64,000 bases of DNA, taken from JAICWP01 sp035252015 (GTDB taxonomy: Bacteria; Acidobacteriota; Terriglobia; Terriglobales; Acidobacteriaceae). The stretch covers positions 1 through 64,000 of the forward strand of contig DATFDP010000255.1 of assembly GCA_035252015.1 (NCBI GenBank). Reading direction: 5' to 3'. This document shows, piece by piece, positions 32,939 to 40,695 of this stretch; within the stretch, counting starts at the first letter, position 1; each line of letters starts with the position of its first letter. Under the pieces are notes generated by a model, which was given only the letters and a program-made list of their open reading frames with translations, searched no databases and was not told where the DNA came from. Position numbers and translations under genes: made by a program.

Positions 32939-33214
32939 ATGCGCACTGGTGCGAAACTTGCACACCCGGAGTGGGCGAGAAAGATTCAGGAATTGCGCCA
33001 CAAATTGAGACTCAGCCAGACTGCCTTCGCTGAGCTGTTGCGGGTCTCAGCCATGGCGGTCTCGCGCTGGGAGCGGGGTATCAATGAACCTCCCGGCGAA
33101 GCCTATATTGGTCTCGGCAAGCTGGCGGGCTCGCCCAACTGCTGGTATTTCTGGGAGAGGACTGGGCTGAGGAAGTCTGACCTGGAAAAAGCTTTGCGGC
33201 GCAACAATCCTTGA
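32939..33214 (+). CDS. Small XRE-family helix-turn-helix protein
   Basis: 91 residues, a single Cro/CI-type DNA-binding domain. WARKIQELRHKLRLSQTAFAELLRVSAMAVSRWERG (about 12-47) has the canonical helix 2-turn-helix 3 with SRWERG. It then continues with EPPGEAYIGLGKLAGSPNCWYFWERTGL, a form common in stand-alone regulators. There is no sensor domain. The promoter region carries an inverted repeat that may be its own operator. The gene meets the convergent hydrolase gene almost end to end (33214/33216). Targets unknown. Confidence 0.85.
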   Translation: MRTGAKLAHPEWARKIQELRHKLRLSQTAFAELLRVSAMAVSRWERGINEPPGEAYIGLGKLAGSPNCWYFWERTGLRKSDLEKALRRNNP

Positions 33215-33215
33215 C

Positions 33216-33890
33216 TCACGCCACGTCCACGTTTCGCCCCCGCAGATGCGTCTGGAACCATTCCCGTGCCAGTCGGGAAACTTCCTCCAGAGCCCCCGGC
33301 TCCTCAAACAGGTGTGAAGCCCTGGGCACGATTTCAAGCTGTTTTTTTCCCTGGAGCTCCTGCAGAGCCGCGCGGTTGAATTCCAGGACTGGCAAATCGT
33401 TGCCGCCCACAATGAGCAGCGTCGCGGCGCGTACCTGCCCCAAAGCTGCCCCGGCCAGGTCAGGACGGCCTCCTCGTGAGACCACCACACTTGCCTCTGC
33501 GGGGCGCAGCGAGGCCGCCATCAGAGCAGCGGCTGCCCCGGTGCTTGCGCCGAACAGGCCAATATCCAGCGACTGCAGGGCCGGTTGGCTGCGTACCCAA
33601 TCCACGGCTGCGATCACCCGCTCAGAAAGCAGATCAATGTTGAAGCGCAGCTCCGCGGTGCGCGAGTCAATCTGGTCCTCAGCGGGAGTCAGCAGATCCA
33701 TCAGCAGCGTTCCCAGGCGGCCCTCCTGCAGGGCACGGGCGACATAACGGTTACGCGGGCTGTGCCGGCTGCTTCCGCTGCCGTGCGCAAACACCACTAT
33801 TCCCAGGGGCAAGTCAGGCAGCGCCAGCTCGCCCTCCAGCTCCACCAACCCTGCCTTTATCCGTACCTCACTTAGGGCTCGGTTTGCCAC
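33216..33890 (-). CDS. Alpha/beta hydrolase, dienelactone-hydrolase-like
   Basis: 224 residues, cytoplasmic. The nucleophile elbow is GLFGASTGAAAALMAA, with Ser in GASTG. The acid is likely Asp in LLIVGGNDLPVLEF, and the His is in VPRASHLFEEPGALEEV. GIVVFAHGSGSSRHSPRNRYVA forms the oxyanion-side loop. Proteins of this type are often fused to, or beside, phosphoribosyltransferases in other bacteria. Here the PRTase is two genes upstream on the same strand, with a DUF5335-like gene between. The substrate is unknown. Confidence 0.87.
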   Translation of the reverse strand: MANRALSEVRIKAGLVELEGELALPDLPLGIVVFAHGSGSSRHSPRNRYVARALQEGRLGTLLMDLLTPAEDQIDSRTAELRFNIDLLSERVIAAVDWVRSQPALQSLDIGLFGASTGAAAALMAASLRPAEASVVVSRGGRPDLAGAALGQVRAATLLIVGGNDLPVLEFNRAALQELQGKKQLEIVPRASHLFEEPGALEEVSRLAREWFQTHLRGRNVDVA

Positions 33891-33923
33891 TGCGGCCTCC
33901 TTGCGGCGGAGCGGCGGCCCGGG

Positions 33924-34328
33924 TCAGGCGGCAACACCGTTGAGGGTTTCCGGTTTGGCCGGCCCCCGGAAGCGAACCACGGTCCGGCTGCCGTCTGCCG
34001 CTTCGATCTGCAGCCCTGCGTGCCCGCCGGCTTTGGCTTCTAGAAACACAACGCGAATAGGATCGGTTACAAAATGAGTGAGATGGCCATCGGGCGCTTT
34101 GCTCAGCGCAATTGAAATGCGGTGATGACCTTCCGAGTATTCCGGGGTGATGCCTTCCAGTTTGAGGTTCTCAGCTTCCACCCCTCCTCCATGGCTGTCC
34201 GGCACTTCCAGGGTCACCAGCCAGCCCTCGTGCTGGCGGCTGAACCCATCCAGAAACGACAGCCACTCGCCCCGCGGAATTTCCTGGCCCGGCGCTTTGT
34301 TGGAATGTTCATGAATGCGCTCACCCAT
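33924..34328 (-). CDS. DUF5335-like protein
   Basis: 134 residues, hydrophilic, no signal peptide. Recognisable blocks are IPRGEWLSFLDGFSRQHEGWLVTLEV and FVTDPIRVVFLEAKAGGHAGLQIEAADGSRTVVRFRG, which I associate with the DUF5335 family from memory. Such proteins are predicted small beta-rich domains of unknown role. The gene lies between the PRTase and the hydrolase on one strand with short gaps, so the three are probably one operon. Family name is moderately sure, function unknown. Confidence 0.65.
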   Translation of the reverse strand: MGERIHEHSNKAPGQEIPRGEWLSFLDGFSRQHEGWLVTLEVPDSHGGGVEAENLKLEGITPEYSEGHHRISIALSKAPDGHLTHFVTDPIRVVFLEAKAGGHAGLQIEAADGSRTVVRFRGPAKPETLNGVAA

Positions 34329-34389
34329 TATCTACTCCTTATTCAAATCGTTCCAACGAGGCTGACTACCGCATTGGATGACAAAAAAC

Positions 34390-35058
34390 TCACGCCGTTC
34401 GTAGCGGGCGCTGTTCTGCGGCGCTTCGTTCCAGCATCTCCCGCACTTCCTCATCGGTGATCTGGGGAAATTCCTTATACCACTGTCCGACTGCCTGGAA
34501 GTGCTCGGGCGTCTCCAGGCAGATCACGTGGTCCACTTCGCTTTCCGAGCGCAGCTCATCGCACGTGGAAGCAGCCGCCAGGGGCACAGCTACCACGATG
34601 GCGGCCGGATCGCGGTCGCGGACCGCTGTCACCGCGGCGCGCATGGTTGAGCCCGTTGCCAAGCCATCGTCCACCAAAATAACGGCCTGGTGCCGCAGCG
34701 GCAGAGGCGGGCGATTACCGCGGTACTCGCGCTCACGCCGCTCCACCTCCTGCTGCTCGCGGGCGGCTACCTCGCGAATCACCTCGTCGGAAATGTTCAG
34801 CCCGTGCACTACATCCGGGTTGAGCACGATTACCCCGCCGGAAGCAATGGCGCCCATGGCCAGTTCCGGCTGCCCGGGCGTTCCCAGCTTGCGCACCACA
34901 AATACATCCAGCGGCGCATTCAAGGCCTGGGCCACTTCATAACCGGCCACCACTCCACCCCGGGGAAGGGCCAGCACCACCACATCGCCACGCCCGGCAA
35001 AGCCCATCAGCTTCGTGGCCAGCGCGCGGCCTGCTTCTGCTCGGTCTCGAAACACCAT
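34390..35058 (-). CDS. Phosphoribosyltransferase family protein
   Basis: 222 residues. The PRPP-binding motif AVILVDDGLATGSTMRAAV (about 125-143) and the N-terminal VLALPRGGVVAGYEVAQAL identify a type I phosphoribosyltransferase fold. The family (often annotated as predicted phosphoribosyltransferase) has no settled substrate. A middle helix-rich insert (EVAAREQQEVERREREYRGN) is typical. First gene of the presumed PRTase - DUF5335 - hydrolase operon. In several other bacteria the PRTase and the hydrolase form one protein, which suggests that they act together. Confidence 0.87.
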   Translation of the reverse strand: MVFRDRAEAGRALATKLMGFAGRGDVVVLALPRGGVVAGYEVAQALNAPLDVFVVRKLGTPGQPELAMGAIASGGVIVLNPDVVHGLNISDEVIREVAAREQQEVERREREYRGNRPPLPLRHQAVILVDDGLATGSTMRAAVTAVRDRDPAAIVVAVPLAAASTCDELRSESEVDHVICLETPEHFQAVGQWYKEFPQITDEEVREMLERSAAEQRPLRTA

Positions 35059-35272
35059 TCCTCCTCGGCCTGCAACTCCGGCGAATTCGCTTCAGGGGTA
35101 AGAGTACTCCTGGGAAGTGGGATGTGCCCACAGCCGAGAAAGGTTTTCAAATTTTCCATGTTTCACGGTCTTAAATGAGCGTTGCTCAGGCGCGCTTTGG
35201 CAACAAACGAACGTAAACCAACTTCCAACTTTGCAGCGTTCTTCATTTAATGTCTATTCCCGGAGGGAAGTT

Positions 35273-35809
35273 ATGGACGTGACACGAAAATGGAGTGTCG
35301 TCATACTGATTTGCAGTTTGCTGGCGGCAATGCCGCTATGCGCGCAATCTGGGCACGCCGCCCAGAACTCTAATAATGATGGCGATAAACAGTTCCTGAA
35401 GTCGGCGGCAGAATCCACCTTGGCCGCCATCGAATTTTCCAGCGCAATTAAGGATAGGACACCTACTGTGGCGGTGAGAGCTTATGCCGAAAGCGTGATT
35501 GACGACAATCACCAGATTCGCCAGACACTGCTGCATCTGGCCAGCAAGGATGGCGTGACCGTGGCGACTGAACTGAATGCCCCGGAAAGGAACAAGCGAA
35601 TGCAGCTCAACAAAACCTCCCCCGTGCATCTCGACGAGCAATACGCCAGCTTGATGGTCAGCCAGGATCAAACCACGATCAGCCAATTCCAGCAGGAAGC
35701 TGCTGGTGGCTCTGATCCGTTCGTGAAGGAGTTCGCCCACAAGACTCTGACCCGGCTCCACGGCGAACTGGACCAAGCCCGCCAGATTGCCGATGCTTCA
35801 CAGCGCTGA
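35273..35809 (+). CDS. DUF4142 family secreted protein
   Basis: 178 residues from ATG 35273, with GGAGG seven bases upstream. The longer frame to 35117 lacks a ribosome site. A signal peptide (VTRKWSVVILICSLLAAMPLCAQ) is followed by a ferritin-like four-helix domain with DUF4142 character: DKQFLKSAAESTLAAIEFSSAI, VRAYAESVIDDNHQI and ARQIADA. These periplasmic proteins are implicated in stress or envelope functions without known chemistry. No metal-binding Glu/His set is obvious. The gene stands alone and ends at a good terminator. Confidence 0.85.
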   Translation: MDVTRKWSVVILICSLLAAMPLCAQSGHAAQNSNNDGDKQFLKSAAESTLAAIEFSSAIKDRTPTVAVRAYAESVIDDNHQIRQTLLHLASKDGVTVATELNAPERNKRMQLNKTSPVHLDEQYASLMVSQDQTTISQFQQEAAGGSDPFVKEFAHKTLTRLHGELDQARQIADASQR

Positions 35810-35833
35810 AGCTTGGACTGTATTGATCAAATC

Positions 35834-35852
35834 CTGCCATCTGGCAGTTTTT
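35834..35852 (+). terminator. Rho-independent terminator after the DUF4142 gene
   Basis: CTGCC-atct-GGCAG followed directly by TTTTT, 25 bases after the stop codon. A classical intrinsic terminator. Confidence 0.75.
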
Positions 35853-35909
35853 CCTCCATCGCGTGCGTGACTGGCGGAACGATGATGACGTGCGGTACCT
35901 GGGATTGGC

Positions 35910-35926
35910 CCGGTCTTAGAGACCGG
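35910..35926. repeat. Perfect 7-bp stem with TAG loop
   Basis: CCGGTCT-TAG-AGACCGG. It lies in the 200-base gap between the DUF4142 gene and the convergent YjbQ gene. It is similar in style to the other short-loop hairpins in the window and has no T run, so it is probably a repeat, not a terminator. Confidence 0.4.
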
Positions 35927-36008
35927 CAGATAATAGCCCGCTAGTTCACTGGCGGGAAAAACGCATAAGGAACACCTCAGTGCCCTCAGGACGGCTGAAA
36001 AACACTTA

Positions 36009-36410
36009 TTAACTGGCTTCGATCACGCTCAGCACGCCCTGGCGCTCACGCGGTCCATCGAACTCCATCAGCACCACCCGCTGCCACGTACCCAGCACCA
36101 GGCTTCCCCGCTCCACCGGTAGCGCCACCGACGTTCCGATCAGGGCGGAGAGAATGTGGTCCGGAACATGAGCAGGATTGTGCGGATGGCGGTAGCGCAG
36201 CTTGGGAACCATGGCTTCAAAAGCATCCAGCATGTCCAGATCGGTGCCGGGGTCGAGGTCGCAAGTGGTCAGGGCCGCGGTCGTGTGCAGGATAGACAGA
36301 TGGCAGATGCCGCTCTGCTCGGCGTAGGATTTTTTCAGAACCCGATTAACCTCGTCGGTGATGTCAACCACTTCCCGCTTGCGGTGAGTTTTCACGAGCA
36401 GCTTGTGCAT
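36009..36410 (-). CDS. YjbQ/UPF0047 family protein (secondary thiamine-phosphate synthase type)
   Basis: 133 residues, the family length. Signatures are REVVDITDEVNRVL, CHLSILHTTAALTTCDLDPGTDLDML, YRHPHNPAHVPDHILSALIGTSVALPV and LGTWQRVVLMEFDGPRERQGVLSVIEAS. The conserved His and Asp residues (HTTAAL, RHPHNPAHVPDH) form the likely metal or active site. Members can complement thiamine-phosphate synthase loss, but the physiological role is unsettled. Isolated gene. No thiamine genes or TPP riboswitch were seen nearby. Confidence 0.9.
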   Translation of the reverse strand: MHKLLVKTHRKREVVDITDEVNRVLKKSYAEQSGICHLSILHTTAALTTCDLDPGTDLDMLDAFEAMVPKLRYRHPHNPAHVPDHILSALIGTSVALPVERGSLVLGTWQRVVLMEFDGPRERQGVLSVIEAS

Positions 36411-36512
36411 GGCCGAGGCCTCCTGATGAGAATGCCGCCGATCGTATTCGGATGTTTAAGACAGCGCCACAAGTTTAGTCTCGAAAATGAGGCCCCAGGC
36501 GCCTGGAGATCG

Positions 36513-36595
36513 AACCCGAAGGGCGGAATAGCTTTTAGCCCAGGGCGCGAGCGCTGGGTAGCGTCCGCTAAAAAGTCCATAGCCGTATGGGCGGC
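36513..36595. repeat. Palindromic repeat family 1, third copy
   Basis: aacccgaagggcggaatag leads into cttttagcccagggcgcgag and cgctgggta, then an A-rich link and agccgtatgggcg. The order and spacing match 31222-31309. It lies in the 694-base gap 36411-37104, whose other recognisable content is the broken small gene at 36751-36979. Confidence 0.6.
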
Positions 36596-36750
36596 ACCGC
36601 TCTTCCACAAAAGGTGCTCTCGGGTAGAGATGTTGCTTGCAACAGCTCACCAGCACGCCCGCGGCCATTAGATAGTTCGGGGCAGGCGGAGGAGCCACCC
36701 GGGGTGTCCCGCCTGCCTCCGAACTCGTTCGCGGTCCCAAGCGAACGAAC

Positions 36751-36979
36751 TTAATCTGCCGAGCTCGCTTCCATCCGCTCCTTGTCGGTTTTGCGTAGGC
36801 GGCTCTCCCGGCCGGGAGCTTCCGGCAGTTTGTCGTCGGGCCTCGCAAACACACATAGAGCGTCCGAAGCTTCTTCTACCTTCACCGGCGGCACCTTAGC
36901 TGAGACTTCGCCCCCGCGAGCAGCCGAAGCCTGTTCCCAGTGCCGCCAGCAGGAATCCGGAAATCAAATTGCGCTTCAC
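36751..36979 (-). pseudogene. Frameshifted gene for a small exported protein (about 75 residues if repaired)
   Basis: GTG 36979, with GGGAG eight bases upstream, begins VKRNLISGFLLAALGTGFGC, a signal-peptide or lipoprotein-like start. Reading then meets a stop soon after a run of five G (plus-strand C run 36911-36915). If one base of the run is dropped, the frame continues as EVSAKVPPVKVEEASDALCV, FARPDDKLPEAPGRESRLRK and on to a TAA at 36751, with protein-like composition throughout. The total length of 229 bases is one over a multiple of three, as expected for a single insertion. It may be a true mutation, a slippage site or a sequence error. Product not recognised. Confidence 0.5.
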
Positions 36980-37104
36980 AAACTTTTCTCCCAAATAGCT
37001 CTAATCTCCAAGCTCTGCATCAGGCCCTTGAGAAATTTGCGCGAGCGCCCGTTTTGGACCCGCAACTTTTTAAAACCTTAAGTAGCTGGAAAAAAATAGG
37101 GAGC

Positions 37105-37539
37105 TTACGCGCTTAGCTGAACAGGAGGGGCCCGGCCGGTAAGGGAGGAGAAGAATGACGCCTCGAGTGCTGGGGCCGAGCATTCGCCAACTGCGTGGAT
37201 AAATCTGCACCGCGGGGCTGTCATCACCGCCAGCAACAGCAGTGCCGGCACGAAGTGCAGCCAGTCAACGTCGCTCGAGGAGCTTACCGTTTGCATGCTC
37301 CTCAGCGCTTTGCGGGCTACATCCGACGCCTCCACTGCCAGTTGAGTGGCGTGCAAGTCATCCGTCGCGGAAATTGCCGGGAATAGAACCGCCAGTGCGC
37401 AAGCCAGAGCAACGGACTGCAAGAGCAGCCCACTTCGGCCGGTGGACGCAATACGGCCCCTCTGGTGCAGCCAGAGTATGCCGGCGCTGATTGCAACCAG
37501 CAGCCATGCCAGGTTGAGCAGCACTTCCATACTTATCAC
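37105..37539 (-). CDS. Hypothetical membrane protein, 144 residues
   Basis: Three hydrophobic segments are readable: LLNLAWLLVAISAGILWL (about 6-23), LLLQSVALACALAVLFPAI and FVPALLLLAVMTA. The part between (DDLHATQLAVEASDVARKALRS) is amphipathic and would lie outside the membrane. The first ATG (37539) and the ATG three codons later are both plausible. No family recognised. It stands between the broken small gene and the ornithine-cyclodeaminase-like gene on the same strand. Confidence 0.6.
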   Translation of the reverse strand: MISMEVLLNLAWLLVAISAGILWLHQRGRIASTGRSGLLLQSVALACALAVLFPAISATDDLHATQLAVEASDVARKALRSMQTVSSSSDVDWLHFVPALLLLAVMTAPRCRFIHAVGECSAPALEASFFSSLTGRAPPVQLSA

Positions 37540-37639
37540 GGGGCCGGGGGAGCTCCGAATATTCTAGCTCAGTTGGGATTTGTAAATAGTGCCGGACGTG
37601 ATCGGCCGCGGGATTGGAGCGGCCAGACGAAGCCACTGG

Positions 37640-38614
37640 TCAGGAAGGCAGCTTAGTACCAATGCCGCGCCGCCGGGCTTCGTCCACTACGCGCCGCGCT
37701 ACCACCATGTCGTAGATGCCCAGGCCAAGAATAATTGCCAGCAGCCGTTCCTCATTGTTCTGTCGTCCCGGCCGCATGCCCGCTATCACGCGGCCCAGGT
37801 CTTCCGCCTCTGCCCACGTGCGAAACGTGCCCTTCTCGCGCGCCAAGGCCATAGTCGGCAGGTCGTCGGTGAAGCGGCGGTCGCAGTGGGCAACGGCGGC
37901 AGCCGGCCAGCTGGCGTCCAAATCCACCACGGAGGCAAACACCCCGCCGCGCAACCACTCCGGCGCTATGGGCGGCGGTTCGCCGTTCACACGCGGCCAC
38001 GTAGTAGTAGTCACCACCACGTCGGCGTCGCGCACCGCCTGTTCGGCTGAAGCAACAGCCTTTACTTCTAAATCGTTCGCCTTGGTTACATCTCGCCGGA
38101 AAGCTTCCACCGCCTCAGGTCGCGGAGCATAAACGAGCACGCGTTTCAGACCCGGCAAGACTTCCTTCAGCGCCGCGACATTCGAACGCGCTTGCACGCC
38201 GGCGCCCAGCACACCCACGGTTCGCGACTCGGGCCGGGCAAGGGCTCTGGCGGCCACCGCCGTCGCCGCCCCTGTGCGCGCTGCCGTGATCCAGCCGGCA
38301 TCCAGGATGGCCTCAGGCAGGCCGCTTTCGGGGTCCGCCAGGATTATGAGCCCATTCAGCGACGGCAGCCCTCGCTCCTTATTTTTTGGAAAAGCCGCCA
38401 CCCACTTCATTCCGCCCGCGCGCGCTGCCTCTACCCAGGCCGGCATCGCCTGCAGCAGGGTGCCGGGATAGGGATGAACGGTGTGTTTGGGCGGCATCAG
38501 CACCCGCCCGTGCGCCTTCTCCGTGAGCGCAAGTGTCACGGCCTCAATAATTTCCGGGAGAGAGGGCGCGGCTGCGGGTACCTCTTCACGCGTGAGGTAG
38601 AGAAGTTCAGGCAC
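37640..38614 (-). CDS. Ornithine cyclodeaminase/mu-crystallin family protein
   Basis: About 325 residues from GTG 38614 (VPELLYLTREEV). The frame continues to 38914 but only antisense-style and over the next gene, so that extension is rejected. Features of the family are GRVLMPPKHTVHPYPG, MKWVAAFPKNKERGLPSLNGLIILADPESGLPEAILDAGWITAARTGAATAVAA and the Rossmann motif VGVLGAGVQARSNVAALKEVL (GxGxxA/S). Members convert ornithine to proline, or act as ketimine reductases or alanine dehydrogenases. Sequence alone does not decide which. It is followed upstream on the same strand by the M28 peptidase, about 100 bases away. The ribosome site is weak. Confidence 0.85.
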   Translation of the reverse strand: MPELLYLTREEVPAAAPSLPEIIEAVTLALTEKAHGRVLMPPKHTVHPYPGTLLQAMPAWVEAARAGGMKWVAAFPKNKERGLPSLNGLIILADPESGLPEAILDAGWITAARTGAATAVAARALARPESRTVGVLGAGVQARSNVAALKEVLPGLKRVLVYAPRPEAVEAFRRDVTKANDLEVKAVASAEQAVRDADVVVTTTTWPRVNGEPPPIAPEWLRGGVFASVVDLDASWPAAAVAHCDRRFTDDLPTMALAREKGTFRTWAEAEDLGRVIAGMRPGRQNNEERLLAIILGLGIYDMVVARRVVDEARRRGIGTKLPS

Positions 38615-38715
38615 GGTGGAAGCCGCACAGCGGCAATGGCTCAAAAAATGGACTGTTTTCTCTACACAATTGGAGAATTGCACCAAAGATTGGTGCGTTT
38701 CATCAATCCGGCTAC

Positions 38716-40395
38716 TTATCTCCCCGCGCCCGCGCTGGTCTGCTTGCCAAACTTCTGGGCGAAGAAGTCGCCGCGGTTCCACGCCGGAGGCTGCGCCTGC
38801 TCTGCCACATCGTAGCCGATAAGGAAATTCAGCCGCGTGCACTTGGCCGCCGAATCGTAATAGAACGGCTGGTTCATATTGTCCTTGGGCGTGTGATAGA
38901 GCGTCGTCATCCACGTCTTGATAATTTTCTCCCCGTTCAGCTGGGGATCGGAACTCTGCAAACCATCCGTTACGTTCACGGCGGGAATGTCCTGGCGCAC
39001 GAACGAGTACTGATCGCTGCGGATGAAGAACACTTCTTCCGGCATGGGATCGGGACTGATCTGGTAGCCCATCATTTTAGCTGCCTGCTGCACATCTGCG
39101 TTCAGAGAGGAGTGCTCCACGCCCAAAGGCACGATGTCCTTCAGCGGATAGAGCAGCCCGGGCGCGCTGTCAATGTTGACGTTGGCCACGATGTCCTGCT
39201 TCGGCACAGTGGGGTTGTTGGCGAAGTAGTCGGAGCCCAGCAGGCCCTTCTCTTCCCCGGTGACGAAAGCGAACAGCACGGAGCGGCGCGGCGGATGCGG
39301 CAGGCTGGTGAACGCGCGAGCCGCTTCCAGCAGAGCCGCCACTCCTGAAGCATTGTCAAAAGCTCCATGGCAGATATCGTCGCCGTCGGCAGGAGTGCAG
39401 CGCCCGAGATGGTCCACGTGCGCCGTATAAACCACGTACTGGTCACGCAGCTTGGGGTCGGAGCCGCGCAGCACGCCGAGAATGTTGGAGCTCTCGACTT
39501 CCTCATGCTTGCTGACCATGTGCTGCTTTACCGTTACCGATAGAGGAAACGCCTGCGGCTCGCTGGCCTTGGCGGTGGCGAAAACCTGGTCAAGCGTTTT
39601 GGGAGCGCCGGCAAACAGCGCCTCCGTCCCGCTCTGGCTCAGCAGTCCTGCCGCCTTGAGCTGCGGAAAGACGTCATGCGGCTTTCCCTTGTCATCCAGC
39701 CAGCGCAGCGCTCCGGAACGGATCTGAGGAGCGATCCAGCGCCAGGGATAGCGCTGCTGGTCCTCAGGGGACAAAAAAGCCAGCATGCCCACCGCGCCGT
39801 GAGCCACGGCATTCTCGGCTTTGACAATGCCATCGGAGTAATACGCGCGCTCGGTGGAAGGAAAGCTGGCGGGTGCGCCATAGATGACAACGACGATTTT
39901 GCCGCGCGTGTCCGCCCCGGCATAGTCATCGTAGTGGCGCTCCGGCGCGCTCACGCCATAGCCGACGAAAACGACGGGCGCGTCCATACTCACATCGGTA
40001 AAAGACACGGCGCCAGATGTCTCGTAGTCTTCGCCTTCCTTGAGCGCCTGCTCCTTGCCATCGCGCACCACTGCCAGTGAACTCTGGTCACTCACCAGCT
40101 TGGAGCCGCGAAACTTCACCGGCTGGAACCAGGTGCCGTTCACTCCCGCAGGCTTCAGGCCCATGGCCTCCATCTCGGAAGCCACATACTTGGCGGCAAT
40201 CTGGTATCCGCGCGTGCCTGTGCCCCGGCCTTCCAGCAGGTCATCGCTTAAGAAGCGCATGTGGGCCCGAATGCCATCCGGCCGAACCTGCTTCATGGCT
40301 TGCTCGGCGGCAGCGCGATCGGCCGGAGTGAACTGTTGAGCCGCGGCGAATGATCCGACGACGAAAGCCACTAATGCTAACAATGTAATTTTCAT
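38716..40395 (-). CDS. Secreted M28-family metallopeptidase with PA insert
   Basis: About 559 residues from ATG 40395, which opens a clear signal peptide (ITLLALVAFVVGSFAAAQQ). A protease-associated domain (VVFVGYGVSAPERHYDDYAG...KIVVVIYGAP) interrupts the peptidase fold. Zinc ligands are readable in VYTAHVDHLG (His), GAFDNASGVAALLE (Asp), FVTGEEKGLLGSDYF (Glu-Glu), NVNIDSAPG (Asp) and TLYHTPKDN (His). This would be an exported aminopeptidase or carboxypeptidase for peptide scavenging. A well-formed promoter with TTGACA lies upstream. Substrate specificity cannot be read. Confidence 0.92.
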   Translation of the reverse strand: MKITLLALVAFVVGSFAAAQQFTPADRAAAEQAMKQVRPDGIRAHMRFLSDDLLEGRGTGTRGYQIAAKYVASEMEAMGLKPAGVNGTWFQPVKFRGSKLVSDQSSLAVVRDGKEQALKEGEDYETSGAVSFTDVSMDAPVVFVGYGVSAPERHYDDYAGADTRGKIVVVIYGAPASFPSTERAYYSDGIVKAENAVAHGAVGMLAFLSPEDQQRYPWRWIAPQIRSGALRWLDDKGKPHDVFPQLKAAGLLSQSGTEALFAGAPKTLDQVFATAKASEPQAFPLSVTVKQHMVSKHEEVESSNILGVLRGSDPKLRDQYVVYTAHVDHLGRCTPADGDDICHGAFDNASGVAALLEAARAFTSLPHPPRRSVLFAFVTGEEKGLLGSDYFANNPTVPKQDIVANVNIDSAPGLLYPLKDIVPLGVEHSSLNADVQQAAKMMGYQISPDPMPEEVFFIRSDQYSFVRQDIPAVNVTDGLQSSDPQLNGEKIIKTWMTTLYHTPKDNMNQPFYYDSAAKCTRLNFLIGYDVAEQAQPPAWNRGDFFAQKFGKQTSAGAGR

Positions 40396-40432
40396 GATGA
40401 ACGCCCGTAGAATAGGTTTTCCGCGCAGGCAG

Positions 40433-40460
40433 AGTATGCGGCGTTGCGAGTGCTTGTCAA
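40433..40460 (-). promoter_or_regulatory. Promoter for the M28 peptidase gene
   Basis: On the minus strand, consensus TTGACA (40460-40455) is followed 16 bases later by CATACT (40438-40433). Transcription would begin about 10 bases further, some 30 bases before ATG 40395. Confidence 0.5.
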
Positions 40461-40563
40461 CCAACCCCTGTGCTCCCAGGAGGTCTTCAGCCCGCAGTGT
40501 GCGCAGGGCTGATACATAACAAAAACAAATGTTCGACCGCCGTCGCGCGGGCTCTGGGTGGAG

Positions 40564-40619
40564 AGCGCTTCAGCGCTGCAGTGGCTGACATTTAAGACAT
40601 CCAGCGTCAGCCGCTGACG
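40564..40619. repeat. Two mini-hairpins
   Basis: AGCGCT-tc-AGCGCT (40564-40577) and CGTCAG-ccg-CTGACG (40605-40619) stand in the 300-base gap between the peptidase and FTCD genes. They have the short-loop style of the other intergenic elements. Apart from the peptidase promoter nothing else was seen in this gap. Confidence 0.4.
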
Positions 40620-40695
40620 TAACCGGCAAATCAGAAACTACCGCAGGGCTAGCCCGAGAAGAGAGTGTGCTTGCTTCATTCGATCCAGCTGTCAT

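Noticed and set aside
36456..36854. 132-codon minus-strand frame in the 36411-37104 gap
   Set aside because: Runs through the family 1 repeat and conflicts with the better, frameshifted reading at 36751-36979.
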